Below are positions 1 to 6,271 of a DNA stretch of 37,035 nt, in pieces. This DNA is from a virus: positions 1-37,035 of IMG/VR virus record IMGVR_UViG_3300009085_000053; one strand, given 5' to 3'. The notes beneath the pieces were generated by a model that was given only the letters and a program-made list of their open reading frames with translations, was not told the origin of the DNA and searched no databases. The number at the start of each line of letters is the position of its first letter. Position 1 is the stretch's first letter. The position numbers were made by a program, and so were the translations under genes.

Positions 1-78
1 ACGTTTTCACTAATAACAAATACCGCAACAACGGCAACGTATCAAGTGACTCATGTATACGAAGGAATAGAGGTTTAA
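1..78 (+). CDS. C-terminal end of an upstream gene (partial)
   Basis: Frame 1 is open from the window edge to a TAA at 76-78. It encodes the last 25 residues of a protein ending VTHVYEGIEV. The stop lies just before the ATG of the next gene, whose SD (GAGG) overlaps this coding end. Position before the lysis genes suggests the end of a tail or receptor-binding gene, but this is only inferred from order. Confidence 0.5.
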   Translation, partial: TFSLITNTATTATYQVTHVYEGIEV

Positions 79-79
79 T

Positions 80-586
80 ATGTTAACAGCACAAAATATA
101 ATAAGCCCTATTGACTATAAGGATTGCAAAAATGCCGACAGACACGGGCCTTTGCTAGAAAGGATTGTCACAAATTTGAATGACGCGTCTGCACGCGCTG
201 GAAAAGCAGAAGCGAAAGCAGGGCAGACAGACGAAAAGTTTGAAGTATTCAAAGCAAAAATTGACGGAAAGTTTGAATTAATAAATGAACGTATTGACAC
301 TATAGATAAAAAAGCAGAATCAGCACAGACGGCCGCGTCAGGGATTGCGACAACAAACGATTTGACAGAACAAAATAAAATACTAGTCGACGCTATGATG
401 AAAATATTTACTGAAAAAGGAACGTCAAAACGTTCTTGGATTACCTTTGCCGGTATAATACTTGTTGCATTGATTGGTATAATTCCGCTAATTAGTGGTA
501 TATTTACAACAGCGAAAAACGACAAGACAGAACTGATTCTAAAGAAGATAGAAGCACTGGAGGTAAAGGTTGAACAAGACGGTTGA
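80..586 (+). CDS. Coiled-coil protein with C-terminal membrane segment (lysis region)
   Basis: A 168-residue protein. Residues ~25-110 are charged and heptad-like (KAEAKAGQTDEKFEVFKAKI, then a second helical stretch), consistent with a coiled coil. A single strong hydrophobic segment lies near residues 121-143 (WITFAGIILVALIGIIPLIS), followed by a short charged tail. This layout resembles XhlA/hemolysin-type accessory lysis proteins, but no diagnostic motif was seen. The start at 80 has a GAGG SD about 6 nt upstream. The 3' end overlaps the next gene by 17 nt, indicating coupling. A role beside the holin or endolysin is inferred from its neighbours. Confidence 0.75.
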   Translation: MLTAQNIISPIDYKDCKNADRHGPLLERIVTNLNDASARAGKAEAKAGQTDEKFEVFKAKIDGKFELINERIDTIDKKAESAQTAASGIATTNDLTEQNKILVDAMMKIFTEKGTSKRSWITFAGIILVALIGIIPLISGIFTTAKNDKTELILKKIEALEVKVEQDG

Positions 587-1205
587 TCAGTTATTGGAAG
601 ATATGAAAGAAGGAAAAAAAGAACGCGTTAAGAAATTCAAAGATTTAATAAAAACGATGTTGTTTAATTTACAAGATCCTGATTATGAAAAAATAAAGCC
701 AGGAACTTCGTATTATAACGGACATCCAGATTATTATCCTAATGGCGCGCTTATGACTTATTGTAACGTTTTCGTGTATTTATTCGCTCAAAGGTTGCTT
801 TATGTAATAGATTCATTACTTGGGATAGATGGAAGGGTTAACAGGCCAAGCGTATTTTATACACCAATTAATTTATTTCTAAAAAAATGTGAGGGTCAGG
901 ACGTAAGCGGTCGGATAGTTGAAGAGGTCAATTTTTTATACGCGCAGGAATTCGCATCGCGTGGCGGGCTTGTGATTGCTCTTGCCCCTGAAAAGTATAA
1001 TAAAACTGGTCAGCTTCTCGACGCTGGACACATGGCCTTAATTTACCCGCAGGATGTAATAGAGAATGACGAAAATAATATTATGATCGCAGGGGCAGGA
1101 AGCCGCGCAGTTTGGGGATTAAAATCAAATTATGATGCATTCATAAAATACGGTTATCATGTAAGGTACTTTCATATTTTAGAGATCCAGAAAAAAGGAG
1201 AATAA
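570..1205 (+). CDS. Putative endolysin, cysteine-peptidase (NlpC/P60/CHAP-like) type
   Basis: A 211-residue protein starting with TTG at 570. The start is supported by GGAGG about 6 nt upstream, inside the end of the previous gene. A Cys in TYCNVFVYLF (about residues 64-73) and a His in DAGHMALIYP (about residues 152-161) are followed by IAGAGSRAVW (about residues 173-182). This Cys...GH...AGA order is what papain-like peptidoglycan hydrolases and amidases show, including phage lysins with a TYCN motif. There is no signal peptide, so export would need a holin. The fold assignment comes from motif order only. Position among membrane lysis genes supports an endolysin role. Confidence 0.6.
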   Translation: MNKTVDQLLEDMKEGKKERVKKFKDLIKTMLFNLQDPDYEKIKPGTSYYNGHPDYYPNGALMTYCNVFVYLFAQRLLYVIDSLLGIDGRVNRPSVFYTPINLFLKKCEGQDVSGRIVEEVNFLYAQEFASRGGLVIALAPEKYNKTGQLLDAGHMALIYPQDVIENDENNIMIAGAGSRAVWGLKSNYDAFIKYGYHVRYFHILEIQKKGE

Positions 1206-1209
1206 GAAA

Positions 1210-2193
1210 ATGGAAAAAGGGAAAATTGTAAACAGGTATTTAGCAGAATTCAGGTCACTGTCAACACGCGCATTGGCAAAAAAAATCTACAAAGAAAACA
1301 GTTTGTATTTTAAAAATTCAGAAGAGGTCAGAGATTTTTTAAGATATAGAACCGGAAAAAAGGGGAGTAAATTGTTAAAGGTAGTAAGTCCAGAATTTTT
1401 ATCCGCAGACATGAAAGCAAAAAAATATAATTTGCCTGATCCAGTTGTAGAAGAGAATTACGAAATTTTAAAAATTGATGCAAAATGTGCTTTGATTTTT
1501 TCGGATGTACATATTCCTTTTCAAGATAATAATGCAATTACAATAATGTTTGATTACGCAAGAAAGTATAATCCTGATACTATTATAATTCTTGGTGATT
1601 TATTAGATTGCTTTGCAGAATCTTCCTTTTGTATCCAACCAGATTTGGTGAGAATGAAAGAGGAAATATTATTAGCAATCCAATTTTTGAAAACATTAAA
1701 AGACGCTTTTCCAAAATCGAAAATATATTATAAATTCGCGAACCATGAAAAAAGACACGATATGTACATTCAACAGAAAGCCCCTGAAATTTGGGGACTT
1801 GAGGGGCTTAGACTTGATTCTCTTTTAAAGCTTGCGGATATGGGAATAAATTATATTGCAGAAGATCGCATACTTGATTTGAATGGTTTGATTTTATTGC
1901 ATGGCCATGAGTATAAAAATGCAATTACATCGCCAGCGAATCCGGCTCGTTCTCTTTTTCTTCGTACAAAGTCAACAGCATTATGCGGGCACTATCATCA
2001 GGCGTCAGAGCATTCCGAACCGACAGTCAATGGTGAAATGATTTCAACATGGTCACTTGGATGCCTTTGTCAAATGCATCCTAAATATATGCCATTGAAT
2101 AAGTGGACACAGGGCTTTGCAATGTATTTTAAACATGACGACGGATTTTGGAATATAGAAAACAAAAAAATCATGTCGGGTCATGTAGTTTAA
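1210..2193 (+). CDS. Calcineurin-like metallophosphoesterase
   Basis: A 327-residue protein carrying the metallophosphoesterase signature in order: SDVH (~98-101), GDLLD (~126-130), NHE (~176-178, replacing the usual GNHE), HGHE (~229-232) and CGHYH (~257-261). These residues bind the two metal ions in this superfamily. The first ~70 residues contain a basic helical region (SLSTRALAKKIYKENSLYF) of the kind often found in front of phage phosphoesterases. The SD AAGGAG lies upstream of ATG 1210. The substrate cannot be told from sequence. Its place between lysin and holin suggests expression with the lysis operon rather than a lytic function. Confidence 0.88.
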   Translation: MEKGKIVNRYLAEFRSLSTRALAKKIYKENSLYFKNSEEVRDFLRYRTGKKGSKLLKVVSPEFLSADMKAKKYNLPDPVVEENYEILKIDAKCALIFSDVHIPFQDNNAITIMFDYARKYNPDTIIILGDLLDCFAESSFCIQPDLVRMKEEILLAIQFLKTLKDAFPKSKIYYKFANHEKRHDMYIQQKAPEIWGLEGLRLDSLLKLADMGINYIAEDRILDLNGLILLHGHEYKNAITSPANPARSLFLRTKSTALCGHYHQASEHSEPTVNGEMISTWSLGCLCQMHPKYMPLNKWTQGFAMYFKHDDGFWNIENKKIMSGHVV

Positions 2194-2207
2194 TAGGAGG
2201 CTATTTT

Positions 2208-2522
2208 ATGTTTAAAGATGCAAACGGAAAATTATCAATGACGAGAATTTTATCGTTGATAACTTGCTTGACTGGGCTTGCTTTGGCAATCATCGGCGGG
2301 ATAACTGGACAAAGTAATTCGATCGTAATTCTCGGTCTTGTAGCGATTGGATTTGCTGGAAAGGTAACGGGAGCCAAATTTGAGAATGGCGGGTTATCTT
2401 TGGAAACGGAAAGCGATGAAGAAAATACTAGTGTAGAACAACAGCATGGAGGGTCAGACCAGTGGGTTGACGGATCAGAGTCAGCAGATATGCCAAGCGA
2501 AAAAATCGGATTTGGTAAATGA
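2208..2522 (+). CDS. Holin-like small membrane protein
   Basis: A 104-residue protein. The start at 2208 is chosen because AGGAGG (2195-2200) sits 7 nt upstream; an in-frame ATG at 2148 lies inside the preceding gene and has no SD. Two hydrophobic segments at about residues 14-30 (LSLITCLTGLALAIIGG) and 37-53 (SIVILGLVAIGFAGKVT) are separated by a short polar turn, followed by a long acidic tail ending KIGFGK. This matches a class II holin topology. The TGA overlaps the ATG of the next frame (ATGA at 2519-2522). Confidence 0.65.
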   Translation: MFKDANGKLSMTRILSLITCLTGLALAIIGGITGQSNSIVILGLVAIGFAGKVTGAKFENGGLSLETESDEENTSVEQQHGGSDQWVDGSESADMPSEKIGFGK

Positions 2523-2905
2523 AAAATGAAAAAGAAATTCTTTACCTTTTTGGGATTATTCTTTTTTGCATTGTCGGCGGCTTCTGCCTTGGATACGCAA
2601 TCAATCAAGGAAACGTTAAACGAGGCCTTGCTGAAATTGAGCGAACAAAATTACTATATACAAGTATTGAAAGCCGACTTATTGAAAGCGAAAGAATCGC
2701 TGGAGAACTCCGATCAGAACTTGCAAGAAGCCGAGAAGAAAATAAAATTGCTCGAGACGCAATTGATCGAAGCGCAAGCGGAAGTGCAGAAATTGAAAGA
2801 CTCAATCTTGAGGCTAGAGAATTTATTGAAACAGCAATTAAACAGTTGGATTTTACCGTCGGTCATAAGTTTAGGCGCGGGCATAGGCATCGGAATATTG
2901 ATTGA
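2519..2905 (+). CDS. Inner-membrane spanin-like protein (frame A of an overlapping pair)
   Basis: A 128-residue protein with an N-terminal membrane segment (~7-28, ILYLFGIILFCIVGGFCLGY). It continues as a charged helix (RLIESERIAGELRSELARSR) and a basic end, the layout of an Rz-type i-spanin. The start codon overlaps the previous stop (ATGA), and a weak GGA lies 8 nt upstream. A second frame starting 7 nt downstream covers almost the same DNA in the +1 register. Frame A is supported by topology and coupling only. It could be a chance open frame over the other gene. Confidence 0.5.
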   Translation: MKNEKEILYLFGIILFCIVGGFCLGYAINQGNVKRGLAEIERTKLLYTSIESRLIESERIAGELRSELARSREENKIARDAIDRSASGSAEIERLNLEAREFIETAIKQLDFTVGHKFRRGHRHRNID

Positions 2906-2927
2906 CAAATTATTTTTTTCGCAGTAG
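2526..2927 (+). CDS. Signal-peptide, coiled-coil and C-terminal TM protein, spanin-like (frame B)
   Basis: A 133-residue protein. Residues 1-22 form a clean signal peptide (MKKKFFTFLGLFFFALSAAS) with a likely cleavage at ASA. A long Leu/Ile heptad region spans ~28-105 (KIKLLETQLIEAQAEVQKLK), and a C-terminal membrane anchor lies at ~108-130 (WILPSVISLGAGIGIGILID). No lipobox Cys is present, so it is not a classical o-spanin or u-spanin lipoprotein. It ends 45 bp before a strong terminator. It may span the periplasm by itself, or pair with the protein read in the overlapping frame. Confidence 0.65.
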   Translation: MKKKFFTFLGLFFFALSAASALDTQSIKETLNEALLKLSEQNYYIQVLKADLLKAKESLENSDQNLQEAEKKIKLLETQLIEAQAEVQKLKDSILRLENLLKQQLNSWILPSVISLGAGIGIGILIDKLFFSQ

Positions 2928-2971
2928 ATTTCTCTCACTCTCCGGTTTTGTATCTTGTTTTCTTGCCATGA

Positions 2972-2999
2972 ACCGCCCATTGCACAGGGCGGTTTTTTT
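2972..2999 (+). terminator. Rho-independent terminator of the lysis operon
   Basis: A perfect 7-bp GC-rich stem (ACCGCCC 2972-2978 with GGGCGGT 2987-2993) encloses an 8-nt loop and is followed directly by a run of seven T (2993-2999). It closes the transcription unit that ends with the spanin-like genes. Confidence 0.93.
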
Positions 3000-3279
3000 A
3001 TCCATAAACGTTCAAAACGGCCTATTTTTAAAGCTTTTTATCAAGATGTATTAATCTCAAAACAAGCAAATAAACGCAATACAGACGATCCTAGAGGGCT
3101 TTTGGAGCGGTTTATTCTTATATTATGCCAGTAAATGCAAACTACTTAACAGGCGTATAGTAGTTTATGATAAATATAATAAAAAAAGATAAAATATATT
3201 ATAATATACTAGAAAAGGAAACCAAAGTATATTATATTATAAATATAAGCAATCAAGCAAAGATTGTAAAGGGGATCAA
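3000..3279 (+). promoter_or_regulatory. Intergenic control region with promoter A and upstream inverted repeat
   Basis: No gene is visible here. Promoter A has a -35 TAGAAA (3210-3215), a 17-nt spacer and a -10 TATATT (3233-3238), giving a start near 3245. An inverted repeat lies upstream, with arms AAACTACT (3139-3146) and AGTAGTTT (3159-3166). Within it, TACTTAACAGGCGT (3143-3156) recurs with one mismatch at 12602-12615, at nearly the same distance from another promoter. A small CAATC/GATTG stem in the 5' leader precedes the SD of the 3280 gene. Confidence 0.7.
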
Positions 3280-3672
3280 ATGAGTTACAAATTCGAAGGA
3301 ACAAATTACGACAGCAACCTAACAAAACAGGACATTGCAAAGATGGCAAGACGGTACGTTAAAAAACAGTATCCTACTTGCAAGTTTTCTATTAGATCAA
3401 AACAGAATTCTATTTATATTTCTTTAGTCGAAGCTGATTTTTTTGTAGTCGAAAATGAAAAACTTTTTGGTGGTAAGGAATTACAGATAAATCAATATTA
3501 TCTTGAAGAGGCTCCTATATCGGATGAAGCAAAAAAAATGTTTTCTGATATAAAATATTTTTTAAACAATTACAATTTTGACGATTCGGACAGCCAGACA
3601 GATTATTTTCATACAAATTTTTATAGTCATTATTCAGTCGGAAGTTGGGAAAAAGGATTTATACAAAAATAA
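3280..3672 (+). CDS. LPD29-like domain protein
   Basis: A 130-residue protein, first gene after promoter A, with SD AAAGGGGA 6 nt before ATG 3280. The C-terminal part (~97-127, with SDSQTDYFHTNFY and VGSWEKGF) fits the 'large polyvalent protein-associated domain 29' pattern seen in phage and plasmid anti-defence proteins. The N-terminal part (LTKQDIAKMARRYVKKQYP) is a helical element also typical of that family. The function is unknown. Early promoter position suggests expression soon after infection. Confidence 0.7.
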   Translation: MSYKFEGTNYDSNLTKQDIAKMARRYVKKQYPTCKFSIRSKQNSIYISLVEADFFVVENEKLFGGKELQINQYYLEEAPISDEAKKMFSDIKYFLNNYNFDDSDSQTDYFHTNFYSHYSVGSWEKGFIQK

Positions 3673-3680
3673 GATAAGTG

Positions 3681-3694
3681 TCCGCAGGTGCGGA
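3681..3694 (+). terminator. Short hairpin between the first and second genes of the promoter A unit (possible attenuator)
   Basis: TCCGC and GCGGA pair around a 4-nt AGGT loop, followed by TATCTTTTAAAGGGAG, so the hairpin abuts the SD of the next gene. A similar GC hairpin is found at the matching place in the promoter C unit (12914-12927). It is too weak for full termination and more likely gives partial attenuation or an RNA end. Confidence 0.4.
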
Positions 3695-3718
3695 TATCTT
3701 TTAAAGGGAGAACTTGAA

Positions 3719-3922
3719 ATGAAAGCAGGAGACAAAGTCAACACAATGCTTGGAAGTGGAAAGTTAGTAAAAAGAGATAGCGAAATAAAAGGATCAATTT
3801 TATATTTCAATTGGTGTGTAAAAATGGATGACGATTCAAAACTGTCCGATTTTCTAAAAGAATTAAATAGGAAAGAAGGATTGTACTTTTTAGAGAAGGA
3901 GCTTCAATTATGGAAATCATAA
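3719..3922 (+). CDS. Small hypothetical protein
   Basis: A 67-residue protein. The start at 3719 is chosen for its SD (AAAGGGAG ~8 nt upstream); the frame is open further upstream, but that part overlaps the previous gene out of frame. The sequence MKAGDKVNTMLGSGKLVKRD suggests a small beta-strand N terminus, with an acidic helical C terminus. It overlaps the next start by 13 nt. No family was recognised. Confidence 0.65.
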   Translation: MKAGDKVNTMLGSGKLVKRDSEIKGSILYFNWCVKMDDDSKLSDFLKELNRKEGLYFLEKELQLWKS

Positions 3923-4692
3923 TCCGCCAAACAATCGAAGATATTTATAAATTAAAATTAAAAATGCTTGAGACAATAAACACGGTCAGAGAAATAGATC
4001 GGCAGGAATGGCCGAGGGACGAACTTGACGCTTTTTTCCCTTGGCATATTAGCTGGCACACTGGATTCCACGGAGATAATGGAGACGAAAAATTCGTTGA
4101 CAAAGTGTGTTGGTCAAGGATTGTTCTTCTATGCCAGCTTGAAAAATATATGCTTTGTACTGAATACGCAAAAATGCAGAAGGATATTGAGGACGGGAAA
4201 ACTCCCGTTTTCAACATCGAGAATGCAAAAGGTTGGGTTGCCGGTCTTATTGGACTTATAGAGGAAAATATAAAATTAATGTGTAAAAGAGTTTATCAGG
4301 AATTAATTTGTCAAACATATTCAACAGAAAAAACATGGAAAGCAGAAAAGAAAAAAAGAAATAATAATGGAGTTGATAAATTCTTTATATTATCTACTCA
4401 CGATTATTCTAGAATATTCGCCTATTGGAATTCGAGGCCGACCATAACGGACGACCTAGAAAAGGTTTGCTACATTCTCGACGGGAAAACAATACCGGAA
4501 AAAACGCTTATTGAAAAGGCAAGAGTGGAGCAGATTGACGAAATCCAAAACGATTATTTTACTGTTCGGTTTTGCAAGAACGGAAATACTCATTACAAAA
4601 TTGAACAGGAAACACTTAGAAGATTGAATCTTATCGGGCCGGATGGAAACACGATAGGCGAAAAAATTAAAATCAAGATTGTAGAGAGGTGA
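3910..4692 (+). CDS. DUF4942-like protein
   Basis: A 260-residue soluble protein with SD GAAGGAG ~8 nt upstream, overlapping the preceding gene by 13 nt. A helical N-terminal region leads to a central WKAEKKKRNNNGVDKFF segment and a C-terminal region with YWNSRPTITDDLEKVCYILD and NDYFTVRFCKNGNTHYKI. That pattern is found in DUF4942-type proteins, common in phages and mobile elements, sometimes beside a methylase domain. No methylase motif is present here. The function is unknown. Confidence 0.6.
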   Translation: MEIIIRQTIEDIYKLKLKMLETINTVREIDRQEWPRDELDAFFPWHISWHTGFHGDNGDEKFVDKVCWSRIVLLCQLEKYMLCTEYAKMQKDIEDGKTPVFNIENAKGWVAGLIGLIEENIKLMCKRVYQELICQTYSTEKTWKAEKKKRNNNGVDKFFILSTHDYSRIFAYWNSRPTITDDLEKVCYILDGKTIPEKTLIEKARVEQIDEIQNDYFTVRFCKNGNTHYKIEQETLRRLNLIGPDGNTIGEKIKIKIVER

Positions 4693-4695
4693 GAA

Positions 4696-4935
4696 ATGAA
4701 ATACGAAACAGCGACAAAAAAGGTTGTCCAGTATTATCGGGAACGAATACCAAAATTTAAATTTTTAAATGTAGAGTTTACAGACAGCGGAAGGTTTGCT
4801 ATTATTAAAAATGGTCAAGAGGTTTGCGAGGGATCATTGACCGCGTATTTGACAATAGTAAACGGCATGAGTAGAGAAGAGGCCGGAAACGAAATCCGGC
4901 AAAGGTATGAAGAAATCTTAAAGGGAGGCAATTAA
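4696..4935 (+). CDS. Small hypothetical protein
   Basis: A 79-residue protein with SD GAGAGGTGAG just upstream, 3 nt after the previous stop. It reads as alpha/beta (KKVVQYYRERIPKFKFLNVE, GRFAIIKNGQEVCEGSLTAY, REEAGNEIRQRYEEILKGG). No known motif was found. It lies in a chain of coupled small early genes. Confidence 0.75.
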   Translation: MKYETATKKVVQYYRERIPKFKFLNVEFTDSGRFAIIKNGQEVCEGSLTAYLTIVNGMSREEAGNEIRQRYEEILKGGN

Positions 4936-5109
4936 ATGGACAATGTAGAAAAGCAATTTGCGCGGTACATGGGGAATGATGAGGACTCGGCTAAATGGTG
5001 TCAGCTAAGGTATCCCATAGAATGGGAGGCGTTTAAGGCCGGATATCATGAAGCTTTAGTGAAAGCGACAGAATTAGTAAGTGGAATCACCGATAGGGTA
5101 AAATTATGA
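4936..5109 (+). CDS. Small hypothetical protein
   Basis: A 57-residue ORF starting at ATG 4936, directly after the previous stop, with SD GGGAGG ~9 nt upstream. It begins MDNVEKQFARYMGNDEDSAK and includes IEWEAFKAGYHEAL, the 'FxAGY' helical motif repeated in many small phage proteins. Its stop overlaps the next start (ATGA at 5106-5109). Confidence 0.65.
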   Translation: MDNVEKQFARYMGNDEDSAKWCQLRYPIEWEAFKAGYHEALVKATELVSGITDRVKL

Positions 5110-5222
5110 ACATAATCAAAATAATCTGCATGGCAATTTTTATTGCTTCGGTTTTGGCATTGACCGGAGCGACATTCAGCGGACTATTATTTACACGGAG
5201 GCAAAAACATGGAAGGAAATAA
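5106..5222 (+). CDS. Single-TM mini-protein
   Basis: A 38-residue ORF that starts on the previous stop (ATGA). One hydrophobic segment (~3-28, IIKIICMAIFIASVLALTGA) is followed by a basic end (FTRRQKHGRK), so the tail would stay cytoplasmic. The end overlaps the next gene by 14 nt. It may be real given perfect packing of the gap, but it is short. Confidence 0.5.
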   Translation: MNIIKIICMAIFIASVLALTGATFSGLLFTRRQKHGRK

Positions 5223-5559
5223 ATTTGATTTTGAAGAGTATTCGAGAGGGGACTTTGACTTTTACTTGACCGGACATATCACGGAAAATCCAGATTATAA
5301 AGAAGACTTTGCAAGGTCAGAAGAGTATTTAAAAAGCCAAGGTTATACAGTCTTCAATCCGGCGCGGGCTAGTGACGACGAAAATATCAAAAGACTTGCC
5401 GATACAATGGAGCCGGAAGAACGCTGGAATTTTTATATGTCAAAAGTTACTCCAATGATTTACAGATCAAAAAATCTTTATATCGTAAATACAAAAATGA
5501 TCGAGACTTACAGCAGGGGAATGATAGTCGAAAAGCTAATGTTTGACTATAAAAAATAA
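5209..5559 (+). CDS. DUF4406-like protein (nucleoside 2-deoxyribosyltransferase fold)
   Basis: A 116-residue protein with SD GGAGG ~8 nt upstream. It shows the DUF4406 pattern: DFYLTGHI near residue 17, a Phe-led helix, GYTVFNPARA (~46-55), an ERWNFYMSKV helix and a closing YSRGMIVEKLM. Related folds act on nucleosides or nucleotides, so a nucleotide-salvage or hypermodification role is possible. The active residues cannot be confirmed. Confidence 0.75.
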   Translation: MEGNKFDFEEYSRGDFDFYLTGHITENPDYKEDFARSEEYLKSQGYTVFNPARASDDENIKRLADTMEPEERWNFYMSKVTPMIYRSKNLYIVNTKMIETYSRGMIVEKLMFDYKK

Positions 5560-5565
5560 TATAAT

Positions 5566-5596
5566 ACTAGACACGTTCTAGTGTTTATGTTATATT
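5566..5596 (+). promoter_or_regulatory. Promoter B with overlapping palindrome
   Basis: The -35 TAGACA (5568-5573), 17-nt spacer and -10 TATATT (5591-5596) match promoters A and C. A perfect inverted repeat ACTAGA-cacgt-TCTAGT (5566-5582) covers the -35 element and could be an operator. It drives the recombination cassette starting at 5627. Confidence 0.7.
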
Positions 5597-5626
5597 ATAA
5601 ACAGCTATTTAAAAGGGAGACAAATT

Positions 5627-6271
5627 ATGGGAATACCAGTACTGATTATCGGAGAAAGCGGACGCGGAAAAACTACGTCACTCCGATCAATGAACCCTGA
5701 AACGACGGGAATCATTGCCGCTATTGACAAACCTTTGCCGTTTAAGTCTAAACTTCCAAAGCCTTTTGTTTGTGATGACTATTCGGTCATCATGCAAGCA
5801 TTACACAAGGTAAAAGCAAAAAACATCATTCTTGATGATGTCCAGTATCTTATGGCAAACGAATTCATGAGACGCGCGAAGGAAAAAGGTTTTGAAAAAT
5901 TTCTGGATATTGGCCTTAATTTCTGGAACCTTATCAACGAAGTGAAAAAACTTCCCGACGATGTAATTGTCTATATGTTAGGACATACAGAAGAAGTTGA
6001 CGGAAGAACAAAATTCAAAACCATCGGGAAAATGCTTGACGAAAAAATCACATTAGAGGGAATGTTTACAATCGTATTGAAATCAATCATGGCAGATGGA
6101 AATTTTTACTTTTCAACAAAAAATTCTGGACAGGACACTGTGAAAAGCCCTATTGATATGTTTGCCGAGGCATACATTCCGAACGATATGGCAATCGTTG
6201 AAAAAGCAATTCGCGATTATTACAATATTCAGATTGTAAAGGATGGAAAAAATGACAAGTCAATCATCTAA
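5627..6271 (+). CDS. Sak4-like ATP-binding recombination protein
   Basis: A 214-residue RecA-fold ATPase. The Walker A motif is GESGRGKT (9-16) and the Walker B motif is NIILDDVQ (~66-73). A sensor-like MLGHTEE follows near residue 116. The family (AAA_24/Sak4) supplies single-strand annealing or loading in phage recombination, usually beside an exonuclease and an SSB. Both neighbours are present here. The SD AAAGGGAG lies 8-9 nt upstream of the ATG. It is the first gene after promoter B. Confidence 0.85.
   Translation: MGIPVLIIGESGRGKTTSLRSMNPETTGIIAAIDKPLPFKSKLPKPFVCDDYSVIMQALHKVKAKNIILDDVQYLMANEFMRRAKEKGFEKFLDIGLNFWNLINEVKKLPDDVIVYMLGHTEEVDGRTKFKTIGKMLDEKITLEGMFTIVLKSIMADGNFYFSTKNSGQDTVKSPIDMFAEAYIPNDMAIVEKAIRDYYNIQIVKDGKNDKSII

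Noticed and set aside
115-525. Minus-strand ORF of 136 aa opposite the first complete gene, and other long minus-strand ORFs (e.g. 2201-2608, 9794-10069, 33765-34109, 36273-36683)
   Set aside because: They are shadows of + strand genes: no SD, no promoter, no recognisable motif, and biased compositions typical of antisense of coding DNA.
2148-2207. Upstream in-frame ATG for the holin-like gene
   Set aside because: It lies inside the phosphoesterase gene with no SD; AGGAGG sits at the right distance from ATG 2208.
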